From NCBI GenBank assembly GCA_949316235.1, contig OX438745.1, forward strand, positions 6,763,001-6,827,000: a stretch of DNA of 64,000 nucleotides, written 5' to 3'. Made by a program: the position numbers and the translations under genes. The stretch comes from Oegoconia quadripuncta (taxonomy: Eukaryota; Arthropoda; Insecta; Lepidoptera; Autostichidae). The notes under the pieces are model-generated. The model made no database searches. It was not told the origin of the DNA and saw only the letters and a list, made by a program, of their open reading frames with translations. Positions 12,986-24,372 of the stretch are shown in pieces (the stretch's first letter is position 1; each line of letters starts with the position of its first letter).

Positions 12986-13153
12986 ACCACCAACACAGCC
13001 CCTACTCCCGACTCCTCAACCGGGACATATGTAGACGGTGAGAGCGGTTCGAGTGTCGTGAGCGCATGTGAAGTGACCGATTACCAGCGGGGTGGTCGCC
13101 GCCCGCGCCGCCCGTCGTCGCCGTCTAGACGTTCGACTCACCCCTACTTTTAG
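12986..13153 (+). CDS. possible C-terminal exon of an unidentified gene
   Basis: After a candidate acceptor (TTGCATCAG, weak pyrimidine tract) a frame of 55 codons runs to a TAG at 13151-13153. It begins TTNTAPTPDSSTGTYVDG and ends in an Arg/Pro/Ser-rich basic tail. The composition is GC-rich and coding-like in an AT-rich, repeat-dense area. No domain is recognisable. The gene, if real, would run on the plus strand, tail to tail with bagpipe. Confidence 0.27.
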   Translation, partial: TTNTAPTPDSSTGTYVDGESGSSVVSACEVTDYQRGGRRPRRPSSPSRRSTHPYF

Positions 13154-13611
13154 CACTCGATTCTAAAACAAGTCGCACGCGAAACTTTAGATTAATTTAA
13201 GGGCGAATCAAGAGTGAGACATAAGTGAAATGTGATTTATAGAACTGTGAAAACTGTAGAGCACTGGTTTACCAAATCGCTATTGCTTTTTTACAAAATA
13301 TGATATTGTATGAAAATTAGATAATGGTTTATTCCTGGAAAAACTCACATGAATGTTAAAATTTGCTTGTCATAATATAGAATAGGTGATTCACGTGTAA
13401 TTAATTGATCAACTTACACCAATTATAAATGGACAAATATTTACTTAAATGTTAAAGAGACCATAATTAATTAACAATCGAGGGAGTTAATATAACTATA
13501 CGTTACCTTGTATGAAAAGACTCGTGTCTTTTTGTGAAACAGGGACATACAAGGGCACAATCCTTGCCGCAAATACATTTATGAAAATAATATTTATAAT
13601 ATGTGTATAAT

Positions 13612-13880
13612 ATTGTATAACAATCTGTCTGACGAAATAAAATTAGTTAATGACAAAATGTTTAAGATTCGATTGATACAATGGCTTCAGCAAAGTGTTT
13701 CTATGATGTTAAGGAATATTTAAATTATCAGTGCTATGTAAAGTGTCACAAATCATATTTTGCCCATCTGCAATGCATGCAGATTGAATACATGATTCCT
13801 AAATTTCTTATCAGACCTATGAAATTATTTATTCTGGCAAATAAATAATTTCTTTCTTTCTTTCTTTCTTTCTCTATTCA
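13612..13880 (+). mobile_element. LINE 3' end with (TTTC)n tail
   Basis: Translation shows a decayed LINE C-terminus (YNNLSDEIKLVND; after a shift FYDVKEYLNYQC) and a 3' end AAATAAATAATTTC running into a TTTC array at 13850-13873. Frameshifted and 5'-truncated. Confidence 0.65.
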
Positions 13881-14663
13881 TGTATATAATTACATAATAT
13901 ACTTAGAACTATTTATAAATTCGTATCGATTTCCTCTACAATAAAGCACGATAAAATGATTGCATGAAAGTAAATTTCACTAAACTTCGTGTTTTAAGTC
14001 GAAAACATTGATGAAAGTTCGTAGTAGGAGCTAAAACTTGTCGAAATATGGTGCAATTTTTTTGATGTCGCGACTCCTTTTAAACTGTTTTGCCTATTAG
14101 TTAAGTGGCGTGGCAAATTTTACTAATTTGCTTTTTCTAAGCGACCCTTTTTTTATTTAAAGGGGTAAGTACCTAACTCTTGACTACGTTGTGCAAGAAT
14201 GTAAACTGTTTAAACATTATCTAGGTAAATAAACCAACTCTGTGTTAAATTGAAATCCAAAAGAAATATCTTGCAAATAGTTGAACGAATTTCCATCAAA
14301 CAAGGATAAGAGTCATTTGCAAACACCAATTTTCGTAAAAAACCGCATTAAAATCGGTTCATCTATAGTGAAGCTGCCATGCCATAGATAGCCAAAATTT
14401 CAATCTTGTAACATCCCTCTTTTTGGATTATATACCTGATTTCTGTTTATATACCTTCAGTAGCATCAAAATCTGAATAAATACGCCCGCGAAGCACGAG
14501 TAATGTTTGATGAAATATAATTATCTCCACATTAGGTACATGGTGTCGTTTCATGAAAACAAATTATGCTAAGCTGTGCTCTATAAAACATCCTGCTTAT
14601 GTGAAGTGACCTTTATACCATCATCTCTACATGAGAACCACACCACTGGGCAATGCGAAACAA

Positions 14664-14777
14664 ATGTGCGGATGTAAACATGGCGACGGCAACGGACGCT
14701 ACACAGCCGTCAGCGATTGCGATTACGATTGTTACGATTATGACTTGGCGATTAATAAGCTATCTTTGAATGAGTAA
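14664..14777 (+). CDS. possible 37-residue small ORF
   Basis: ATG to TAA, starting MCGCKHGDGNGRYTAV and followed by a Cys/Asp/Tyr-rich segment. It sits in a unique, GC-richer block. No family is recognised and there is no independent evidence of translation. Confidence 0.12.
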   Translation: MCGCKHGDGNGRYTAVSDCDYDCYDYDLAINKLSLNE

Positions 14778-14924
14778 TTGCAAGGCGCTTATTTTTGCCA
14801 GACTATACAAGCACAAGCGGGAAACGTCGCAGTACCCAAACGGCTTCGTGGATTTTAATAGAAGAGGTATCATTTCGTCTACGTGCTACAGTGACCTAAC
14901 TTAGGTTATATTTGAATATATAGG

Positions 14925-15082
14925 CTAAGGCCCGTGTTACAGAATGTTACTCAAGCACAGATTTCCGCTTGGGGATAGTTTAAAGAGGACCGCTTTATGT
15001 AACTCATTTATCGGCATCTCTTTCTAATTATGCTCAAGCGCAGATCTCTGCTTGAGCAACATTCTGAAATACGGGCCTTATA
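14925..15082. mobile_element. short palindromic MITE, AGGCCCGT ends
   Basis: TA flanks, the left end AAGGCCCGTGTTACAGAATG and its inverse CATTCTGAAATACGGGCCTT at the right. An inner pair AAGCACAGAT / ATCTCTGCTT is also inverted. About 150 bp. Confidence 0.7.
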
Positions 15083-15494
15083 GAGTTGCCTAGTATTGTT
15101 TTGAATACGTTATTTCAAGAAACATCACCCTTAAAAATATATTGCTGAAGGATTATTATCAAAACCAGAACATTGTAAATATTTTCTGACTGTAATCTGT
15201 TTGTATTTCTTGTGCAATAAACAATTTATATTAAAAAAATCTATGTATGTCTTAAATGTGTAAGGCCTGTATTACTTCAGTTTCAGTACCATTTTTTTAT
15301 TCTGCTTTTTTTTTGATATTCATTTATTATTATTACAATATTTACACTTCAAAAAACCTTTAGCTGTAAAAAAATAAATTGAACTAAATATTACCTAATT
15401 AGAATAACGAATTAGATAAATAAAAATGTTTAAATTCCACAGCAGAATCCCAAGTGTCCCTATGAATCATGCCGCTATTGTTATGTCAAGATCC

Positions 15495-15720
15495 TGGGAA
15501 TATGGGTGTCCTATCTCCACGCTTCCACGCAATATAACCATATTGATGAGTGCTGTGTGGTTTTGCCACGTAAAGATCTAATCTCACCCATCACGTCCCG
15601 TGGGTGTCGTAAAAGGAGACTATGCGACTTTCCACCAAAAACATTTATAGATTTGCACGTTCCAGGGGCGATGGGGTCACCCCCTGCCACGTGTGCTTTT
15701 CTGTGTATTTGTATGTATTT
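15495..15720 (+). repeat. LINE-derived fragment (CGTCCCGTGGGTGTCGTAAA)
   Basis: Carries the CCCGTGGGTGTCGTAAAAGG block common in lepidopteran LINEs. A relative lies in reverse sense near 57550-57610. The open frame across it is not a host gene. Confidence 0.45.
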
Positions 15721-16234
15721 ATTAATTTATTTTAATATTATTCGGGATAACAACAACTTATCATATTCGAGAGATTACAATGGATCTGATTTCTTGTACT
15801 AGTCATTAACAGCTATCCCCAACTTAATTAATTTGAGAGCATAATGCATGTTATATATACAGTTCAGTTGAGTTCAGTACCTCGACAGCACAATATGTGA
15901 TATTATTGCAAAACAAAACACTAAAACTTATCTAACCAACTACCAAGGATGATAATTAATGCATTTTGAGACACAAACTATATTAAAGTAACCGGTAGGT
16001 ATCGTCTATCACACCTACAGTGAGGCAAGCAGTGTAGTGAATGATAATTTGCATACTCATCTAGAGATTATATTCTAATCCATGATGACTAAATTCACTA
16101 AACAAACACAAGCATACATAAACTACATATAAATACTGACTTATATACAATACTATTACATATAAATATAGAAATATATGAATATAGATTTTTTTTTAAT
16201 AAATATAATATATAATAAATTAAATACAAATTTG

Positions 16235-16350
16235 GCAGGGTGTATTCGTGAACCGTGTATGTTGTTTCAAAAACCTTTTTTGGAACACTCAAACGCTAAT
16301 GTTTGGGATATCTCTGACCACCCTATTTTGGATAAAGGTCGTACCTATAA
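16235..16350 (+). repeat. GTTTGGGATATCTCTGACCA interspersed repeat
   Basis: Related pieces in reverse at 6530-6600, 19395-19460 and 57170-57230, and forward at 23780-23815. Confidence 0.5.
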
Positions 16351-16444
16351 ACTTACATATTTTAATTATATTATACAAGCATTTCTGAACGTTTCAAAAT
16401 CGCCCAATACCTATATGTGTCCAGGTTACTGGCTTGTATACCAG

Positions 16445-17109
16445 ATCACTTAAACAGTGTGAAATTTAATTCGTGTAATTCCCGTTGACTCCAAGAACCG
16501 CCGAAAATTGTTGGAGTTCCATACTAAGGCCCGTATTAATAAACCAATCTTGAGGCTGTATCAACCGAGATGCGTCTTAAGCAGTTGACGCTATCTCAAG
16601 CTCCGTGCTAATTTATAAACCAATCTTGAGGTCTACTCGAGATCACTTCTCAAGAATTCGCCTCATCGGCGAATGGACAGTCTTGAGTTCGTTTATTAAT
16701 ACGCGCACCTCCCAAGTGAGTACTGTTTGAGTATGCACGTGCTTTTCAGGTCTCAAGTTAGGTTTATTAATCAACACGTTTACTTGAGATCGATCACAAG
16801 ACTGTTCTTAATCTTGAGAATGGTTTATTAATACGGGCCTAAAGGTAGTTTCAGAATTGTTTACTTTGTAAATTTTTTAATCGAAACCGGCTATGGTTCC
16901 TTGGGAAAAGTTGTTCGTAATCAGGAGTGGAGCCACCAGCTGAAAATTGTTGGACTTCCATACTGAAGGGGTGATTTCAGAATGGTAATCGAAAATTTTT
17001 TAATCGAATACGACTATGGTTCCTTGAGGAAAGTTGTTCGTAATCGTGTGTTGTTGTTGTTGTAAATCGAGTGGTGTCACTGTTAATCGGAATTACACGA
17101 CATTAAATT
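16445..17109. mobile_element. decayed CAGGGTG-family MITE with nested MITE
   Basis: Starts GTGTGAAATTTAATTCGTGT and ends near GGAATTACACGA at 17100, where the hexanucleotide array takes over from the expected terminus. GACTATGGTTCCTTGAGG and GTTCGTAATC blocks are present. A 317-bp MITE sits inside at 16526-16842. Confidence 0.6.
16526..16842. mobile_element. MITE, AGGCCCGTATTAATAAACC family, nested in another MITE
   Basis: Same family as 11776-12116, inverted. It sits at the TA of a GTTCCATAC(TA) site inside the CAGGGTG-family element; the sequence on both sides matches the uninterrupted copy at 21391-21420. Confidence 0.75.
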
Positions 17110-17410
17110 AGACATAGACACAGACACAGACACAGACACAGACACAGACACAGACACAGACACAGACACAGACACAGACACAGACACAGACACCCACAGC
17201 CACAGACACAGACACAGACACAGACACAGACACAGACACAGACACAGACACAGACACAGACACAGACACAGACACAGACACAGACACAGACACAGACACA
17301 GACACAGACACAGACACAGACACAGACACAGACACAGACACAGACACAGACACAGACACAGACACAGACACAGACACAGACACAGACACAGACATAGACA
17401 CAGACATAGA
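17110..17410. repeat. hexanucleotide array (CAGACA)n
   Basis: About 300 bp of the CAGACA unit, broken once near 17192-17202 by CACCCACAGCCACAG and with CATAGACA variants at both edges. It yields long open frames of Cys-Leu or Ser-Val dipeptides on the minus strand that are not genes. Confidence 0.95.
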
Positions 17411-18179
17411 AACTTTTTATTCAGTGCCACAATACATTGTACAGAACCATAAATTAAATTATTATTATACAGGAAGAAATCTTAGAATAATGCACATTAT
17501 AATTGTAGCAGTGAAAGGGCTTGCTGGCTCAGCTAACGCTGTAAACGCTGAACGCGCTTACAACACTGATAATTCTGCCAGTGCCTCAAGTGGAAAGTGA
17601 CATTCAGCTTAAAACAGAACTTTGGAAGTAAATAAATGTATTTCGTTTGAAAAGCGTACTGGGTTGAGTTAGTTATTAATATTATGTTGGTGATGCATGT
17701 ATTTATAATATTAGTATTAGTATTATTTTAGGCTAGTTTATCAGACGGGACGTAGGACACGGTCAAATAAGTACGGAAATCAGTCTTCTGATTTGCAAAG
17801 ATAAGCTTTTTATATTGGGCTTTGAAAGATGCTCTAGAGAAATTCACTCTGCATTGTATCTCTGAATTGTTGGCATGCCGCATGCCACATAACTACATTA
17901 CACCTACCCGTTTTCCAGTAATTAGTGAGTAGGTGGCAAGTTTCACACACACCTCACTCATTCGCTATTTATAGGCACCTATGATGTGGTGTGAACCAAA
18001 ACTACGTAGTGTCTAGATATAAAGGAGTCTCGATTAAAATCATGATTCACGTTTGCTTCTTGGATTTGAAGAACGTTTAGGAAATGTTTGATCTTTTATT
18101 TTCTTAACACAATAGCTTAAAGCTTATTAATGAACATCTAAAGAATGCTCTAAAGAATTGACAAAATATTGTACTTATG

Positions 18180-18300
18180 ATGACAGGAAAAAGTAAATGC
18201 CGTGTCGCAATCAGGAATTCAAAGAAGAGACGAAATGTAGAGAAGTGTGGAAAGAACTCCACCGAAAAGAGCATAGCTCTTAAAGAAGAAGGCAATCGTG
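18180..18300 (+). mobile_element. decayed LINE C-terminus, same family as 59640-59760
   Basis: Shares GCCGTGTCGCAAT-like and CCACCGAAAAGAGCATAGCT blocks with 59640-59760, with frameshifts and a stop. Confidence 0.45.
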
Positions 18301-18351
18301 TTTATTACCGATTTGTTTCCTTTTAAATGAAAGAATGAATTAATTGTATAC

Positions 18352-18478
18352 ATGTGGCCGGCAACGCATCTGTGACCTTTTTGGTGTTGCGGGTGTCCAT
18401 GGGCGGCGGTGATTGCTTTCCATCAGGTGACCCGCATGCTCGTTTGCCGCCCTCTCATATAAAAAAATAAATAGCATT
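18352..18478 (+). repeat. GGCCGGCAACGCATCTGTGA repeat with A-rich end
   Basis: Ends TGCCGCCCTCTCATATAAAA. Other copies are at 56505-56620 (reverse) and 63250-63300 (partial, forward). Probably a LINE 3' end. Confidence 0.6.
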
Positions 18479-18964
18479 AAAATTGGATTACTTGAGGACT
18501 GAAATGTCACAAGAAAAATATAAAAAGTAAAAAATAGGCAAAGACGAAACTGACATACATCCTATGTTGACTTAAACAATGATGATATACCGTAACCGCA
18601 ACATGCATGCGTTCATTCGGACAAGCAAGCATTATAATGCTATGACTATTTGGACGATAAGCAAGATGGACATAGGCCACTCGGCGATATTCAGTCTAAT
18701 TATACTAATCATATTTTCTTCTTCTTATTTAGTCGAATTACATTGTAATACAAAACCTACTTCAAAAGAGCAGCCCTTGACTTTCTTGGTCGTTCGTCTC
18801 TGGGGAGTCAACTTTTTGAAAGAGTAGTACCTACTACTACAAATAAGTTTATAATAATTAAGAAATGTGACATTTTTAAGTGATGATATTATATTATATC
18901 AAACATTACACACCCACCGGACCGGATAGTTTCGACAGCGCCAAGGAGATGGTTTACTACCTAT

Positions 18965-19260
18965 TTATTTTGTGGTATAACGCCTAATCCTTTTACCCGA
19001 GAACCACAGGAGCGGCAATATAACTAACTGGCGAGTAATTAGTATGTGGAAGTAGCATCGCGACGGGCGCGTAATGGCGTATTTGTTTACCTGACGACAT
19101 TTCCGGCGCGAGCGCACGTGCTCGTTGTAATCCGACTCCGGCGCGAGTGGCGGGTTAATGCGGCGGGTTGTGCGGCGACAGACAGGGAAATATCGATATC
19201 GAGAAGCTCTCTGAAAATGATGGGTCAACGCTGTCTTATCTTCTAATCTTCTTGCAGGAT
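18965..19260. other. GC-rich unique block, possible exon or regulatory DNA
   Basis: Open on both strands (117 codons minus, 66 plus). The minus frame contains a donor-like CGTCAG/GTAAAC at about 19092. It contains a CACGTG E-box. No protein family recognised, so it is left uncalled. Confidence 0.25.
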
Positions 19261-19469
19261 AGGTAAGATAAGCCTCTCCCGAAGCGCACTTGAAACACTT
19301 TATAGTCATTTCTGCCAAAGGGAAAGGTAAAATTTCACCATCAAGAAATATATCCGGGTTGTAAATGTACTTTCCACAACATTACATAATGTCGCTAATT
19401 TTATCCCAAATAAGGTGGTCAGAGATATTCCAAACGCAAGCGTTTGGGTTTCCAAAAATTAAATTTTAA

Positions 19470-19830
19470 TGCCTGAATCAACACAATACAATACAAAAAG
19501 AGAATATACATTTTACAAAACAATTAAATTGAAGTATTTAAAAACCAAAAAATTCGACAGCATTTTTGTATTCGGCGGGCACCATGTTGGATTTTTTTAC
19601 CATAAAATAACACTAGGACGAATCGAACAACACCTTGCACTTCAAAATCGGTGGAGCCGTTTAGGCCACAGGAGTAACATAGAAATCTACATAAATACAT
19701 ACTCTCGAAAAACATAACCTTCCTTTTTGGAGCTGTCGGGTAAAAAGAGTACAATTAGGCGGCCTTATCATTAAAAGCGATCTTTTCCATGCAACCTTTG
19801 TGTGTAGGAGTCCAACTTTATAGATCAGGC
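19470..19830. repeat. LINE 3' repeat interrupted by a 200-bp repeat
   Basis: The outer family (AAAACAATTAAATTG ... GAGTACAATTAGGCGGCCTT) is intact at 34860-34995. The inner repeat (about 19535-19745, TGCACTTCAAAATCGGTGGA) recurs at 52000-52195 and 56040-56250. A short minus-strand frame here is not a gene. Confidence 0.5.
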
Positions 19831-21125
19831 AGGTTGTGCAAAATACGGATGCAGATATGAAATAGATTCAGAATTAATTACTTATTTAAAACAACACTTA
19901 CAATTCACCTTTCGAAATATACAAAAATGAGCACGTCACAGCACAGGGGGTGAACCAAAGCCAAAGGTCACAGTAAATCTATCGATATCGATGTTCACCA
20001 CCGAGCATCCTTACGGTGTCCTATTGAGAGGATGAGCGGTAATGCACTGTTTACAACTTCAGTCCATCGACAATCAGTTAATTGCCGACTCATCGGTTCT
20101 TAGATTAGTCTTACTAAAAGGGAAATGTGGGTATGTGTAAAGTATGTGTTTCTATTCTAGTCAATAATGAAGTGATTTAGTGGATTAAAGCACTATGAAA
20201 TTTTGGTAATAGGTACTCGTATCAATAGGTAATTATTATGTTAACGGTATAGGTATCCACATAATAGTAGGTATGTACTTATTGAAAGATGAATATATTT
20301 CATTGTATTATTTAACAAATGTAAAAAATGGGGTCTACGAGGGAAAGTACCAAAAAGCGCTCACAGCGTTTCATCGCTGGACGCAGATGGAAACATCGAC
20401 TAAGCGCTTTGAAATATTAAAGAAAAATTCAAGAACGCCCGGCCCCCAATGACCTATGGTTTGACTCCAAAAGTAAGAATTATTGTATGAATACAAATCA
20501 AAGAAATAACTTGATAATCGACCCGCAACCATCGTTTTCGCTGACAGGTTCACTATCCACTACACCAATCGGTTGTCTTAAGGTATGGTATCGAAACACC
20601 ATTGTGTACTTATATTCTTGAAAAACAAATAATTTAAATTTGAACACACCTATACTACACCAGCCGGTCCTCTAAAAAATCCTAAATGTAAAATAGGTAG
20701 GTACCTACTTATCCACCAAAGTAAAACGGAAATTCTTACAAGAGTAAGAAAGTAGTCGCATAAATAACTTCGTAATATTCACAGAGTTTGAAATTCGCGG
20801 GAGTGTGCTCAGTGGGTGAATCTTAGAAAATTCTTCGTCCGGAAGTCGAAGCTTGGTATTTTCATAATGTCGCCTCACTCCGCTCCCTCCTAGTCGCACA
20901 GCTCCGTATTCATATGATAATTTTATTGAAGAATGTTGCGAATTAGTGTGGAAATGACGTCTTGTTCGAAGTAGTACCTACCTACCTATTTGGGTATTTA
21001 TTGAAAAGCAAATTGTAATATTAGAAGTGGAAACATAAGTACTTATAAACTAAATATAAACTAGAAATTAAAAAGTATTTTAAAAAATCATAAAATATTA
21101 ATAAATAATAAATTTTGAAAATCTA
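19831..21125. other. AT-rich stretch, nothing recognised
   Basis: Short frames only. A CACCTTTCGAAATATACA-type repeat block at about 19910-19950 also occurs near 6630 in reverse. Confidence 0.4.
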
Positions 21126-21544
21126 TACAGGGTGAAATTTAATTCGTGTACTTTACCAAATCGTCGGTCCACCTCGTAGGGGGCATGCCCACGCTGCTGC
21201 GTCGAAGCCGCTGGATGCGGGCAGCGCAGGACCGATCGTTGTGAAGTTCCTTGGGGGAGGTCTTTCTCCAGCAGTGGACGTCTTTCGGCTGATATGATGA
21301 TGATGAATTCTCTGATATGATTACTCCACTCCTGATTACAAACAACTTTCCACTAGGAACCATAGCCAAGTTTAGCCTAAATTGTTGGAGTTCCATGCTA
21401 AAAGTGGTTTCAGAGTGGTTTATTGTATGGGTAATTTAAATCATTTTTATCGAATTCCGCTATGGTTCCGTGGAGAAAGATGTTCGTAATCAAAAGTGGC
21501 GTCACCAGTTAATGAGATTTACACGAATTCAAATTCACCCTGTA
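21126..21544. mobile_element. MITE with ACAGGGTGAAATT ends, carrying an RTE-like tail
   Basis: The ends TACAGGGTGAAATTTAATTC and GAATTCAAATTCACCCTGTA are inverted and TA-flanked. The inner blocks TATGGTTCCxxGG and GTTCGTAATC occur in both directions. The segment 21140-21305 is LINE tail sequence inserted or captured inside. Confidence 0.7.
21140..21305. mobile_element. rearranged RTE-like LINE tail inside a MITE
   Basis: The plus strand carries RWMRAAQDRSL then a decayed tail and GCTGATATGATGATGATGA. The adjoining 21148-21180 encodes PTRWTDDLVK on the minus strand, which in the intact ORF lies just before the tail on the same strand. The two parts therefore face opposite ways. Confidence 0.6.
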
Positions 21545-22012
21545 TAACACATCTCAATAAATTGGTCTAATCTTCGAAACTTTTCACTGGCTCAATATAA
21601 ATTATACAAAAAAGGCCCTGAAATAGGAACACGCTATATATACATCTAGAGAAAAACTAGTACACACAACACCGTCAAACACATAACATCCCTCGTTTTT
21701 CGTCGTGGGTTAAAAGTAAAGTTTTCTAAACGTAAGCTATAAAAAAGCACTCTCCATGTTTATTATCTGCACTGTTGAAGCAATTTAGGCGGCCATTCTG
21801 TGTCATTCTTCACAGGCTGTCTTGAGGGCCATCGGTGTAGCCCCGCAATTACTAATCACCGGTTGTATAAATTGCTTCTCAAGTAAGTTTAACATGTTTT
21901 TGTTACTAGAATACAAATATTTTATTCTAATAAAGTGAGTAGTTCTCGCGTGATAAACAAATTGTCTACTGGATTGTAAATTTACGCGCTTCAGTCTGCA
22001 CCCCAATTGTCA

Positions 22013-22332
22013 CCTTTTTTTTATGCACAACGGATTGGTGCATGACTTCAATCACACCTGACGTTAAGAAGATGAGGTCGAAAGTGGAAGCGTACTGACC
22101 CGGAAACCTCAACACATTTGGGGGACTGGCTATCTTATCTCTGACAACCAGAACACAACAATGCTATTAATTGTCGGCAGATTTAGATAAAATGGTGGTA
22201 GCTAGCCAAGCGGACATTTAAAATGCCCTACCACCAACCAAACCGAGTACTTAAACATGTACCCCGCTGAGGATCGAACCCGTGACCTCCGAATTGTAAA
22301 CCCAATGATGTTTACATTGAGCCACGGAGGCG
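22013..22332 (-). repeat. SINE-A, full length
   Basis: Reverse orientation with intact box B. It faces SINE-A 22468-22772 across 135 bp. Confidence 0.85.
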
Positions 22333-22467
22333 CTCACCTGAAGGATTATTGAAATGTTCACTTTTATATGTACTTACATGAGATAATTTAATAGTTCGTG
22401 CATTTTTGTAAATTTACGTCAGTCGCATTCTCGACGAGTGGTTATACAGGTATTATTAGTATCATAA

Positions 22468-22772
22468 CGGCCTTCGTGGCTCAATGTAAACCACATAGGG
22501 TTTACGAATCGCAGGTCGCGGGTTCGATCTCTAGCGGGGTAGATAATACTCGGTTTGGTTAATGGTAGGGCATTTTAAATGTCCGCCTATCTACCACCAT
22601 CTTATCTAAAAGTCTGCCGCCAAAACAGTAATGTTAATATCATAGTTGTGGTCCGGTTATAGATAAGATAGCCAGTCCCCCAAATAAGATGGGGTTTCCG
22701 GGTCAGTACGCTTCCACCTTCGGCCTCATCTTCACTTAACAGGTGTGATTGAAGTAAAGTGCGAACTCCGCA
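22468..22772 (+). repeat. SINE-A
   Basis: Head intact and body slightly shortened. Forms an inverted pair with 22013-22332. Confidence 0.85.
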
Positions 22773-24372
22773 CAAATCATTCACTGACTCATCAAAAACG
22801 ATCGTAAATACATCTACATTTCACATTAATCAATTCAAGTTGAGAAATAACTGATTTAGTGTTTCTGTTAAAACTGACATCTAAATCCATTGATTGTCTT
22901 TAATTTCTATCAAAGCTCTAATTAAGAATTCCTGTCGTGTCACTTAAATTTAATCCTCTAATTTACTTACCATTATCATACCCTGGATTAAACATATTTT
23001 TAATTTCGATAATGTGAGTAGTTCTCGCGGGATAAGCCAATTAAACTTATCCGCGATAAAGATAATCTACGTAGGCTAAGCCGAGGGTGGGAAGCTTGTA
23101 TTTATATATATATAGATATATAAAAAAGTTGCGTAGTTGACAATCTGGATGTGGTTACCGTCGCCTTTTGCATAAGTATATCAATTTAGTCTGCTACTAT
23201 TAAATAACTCTGTGTGATAATGGCCAGAAATTGTGCTGAAATAATCCCAAATTGTCTCCAAGGATTGCCATTGTAGTTTAAGAGCTATTCAATATTTTTA
23301 ATGAGCATCCTGGCGTCACTTATTGCTGAATTACTCATTTCTTATAAACAGATACTGTTTTATTTAGGATTACCATTTGTATGCTATCTCGAAAGGTTAT
23401 GATATGAGCAGATTGTTTCAATCATTACACTTAATGTTTGCAACACCCAGACACTTACGTTTGGATGAGATCAAAATTATCTTAATTGATATTTAAAATC
23501 TTATAAATATAGTTGTTTAAGCAAGCCGCGAATAAAATATGTACGATTGTGATTTCTATTATTATCTGCCCATTGAGTTTGAATTGGAGAGTAAATTTTT
23601 GTGAAATCATACAAATTTGTGCGCCCTGAGTTGCGCACATATACGAGTATCTGAATGGTTCTGGTAGAAGAACAGCACATGCTGAGTCTGGACCATTTCG
23701 TTGCTTATACTGTTTAATATTGTATGTGTATAATGTAGGTTAAGTGACTGTGTCATGGTCAACGAATAATTCTATTCTATTCTCTGACCACCGCATTTGG
23801 GATAAAGGTCGTGACTTTATTTATGTGTCGTAGGTAGACGGCTTGTAACGAGGTGTACAACCTCTTCTCAATTCTGTCTTCTTTTCGGTAATCTCTTTGG
23901 CGTTTTCTTTTTTGGAACATTATTCAAAATTCTGAATTCTAAATTATTTTCAAAAACTATATAGGCAGTCTTGACCCAACTTGCGAGCTGAAACTGTTCT
24001 TTTAAATATAAATAAATATAAATATATAATAATTCGGACACTTACACCAATCATCCAGTCCATTTCATTTTTCATTCTTTCTTTTATTTCTTTTCTTTAA
24101 ATTATGACATCTTTTACATGTTTTTCAAGTGCCTATATCAGTAGCTGCAGTCCTGGTAGGGGCGTGCAACCGACGACCCTGAACCTCATTCTTCTCTCTA
24201 CGGCGCCCATTTCTTACATCTTACCTATACAGCAGCTGAGCGCTCGCAGTACCGCGACTTTGGCGCCTCAACGTTGCCTACCAGGCTTTACAGGGTGATT
24301 AATAAAATACGAAACATAAACAGTATTGCACTTTTATTGAAACTTTCATTCTACCTTTATACTATTTACAAA
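22773..24372. other. intergenic DNA with one partial repeat
   Basis: Apart from the repeat at 22976-23095 nothing is recognised. A GC-richer patch at 24140-24290 has an open frame of 64 codons without recognisable features. Confidence 0.4.
22976..23095 (-). repeat. CCGCCCGCGGC repeat, partial
   Basis: CATACCCTGGATTAAAC, GAGTAGTTCTCGCGGGATA and GGCTAAGCCGAGGGTGGGAA. A weaker piece is at 21880-21975. Confidence 0.5.

Noticed and set aside
17083..17430. 115- and 99-residue minus-strand frames of Cys-Leu and Ser-Val repeats
   Set aside because: They are translations of the CAGACA microsatellite and carry no other sequence.
18579..18827. 82-codon frame with a hydrophobic stretch (possible small membrane protein)
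   Set aside because: AT-rich composition and an unremarkable sequence; hydrophobicity follows from Ile/Phe/Leu codons in AT-rich DNA.
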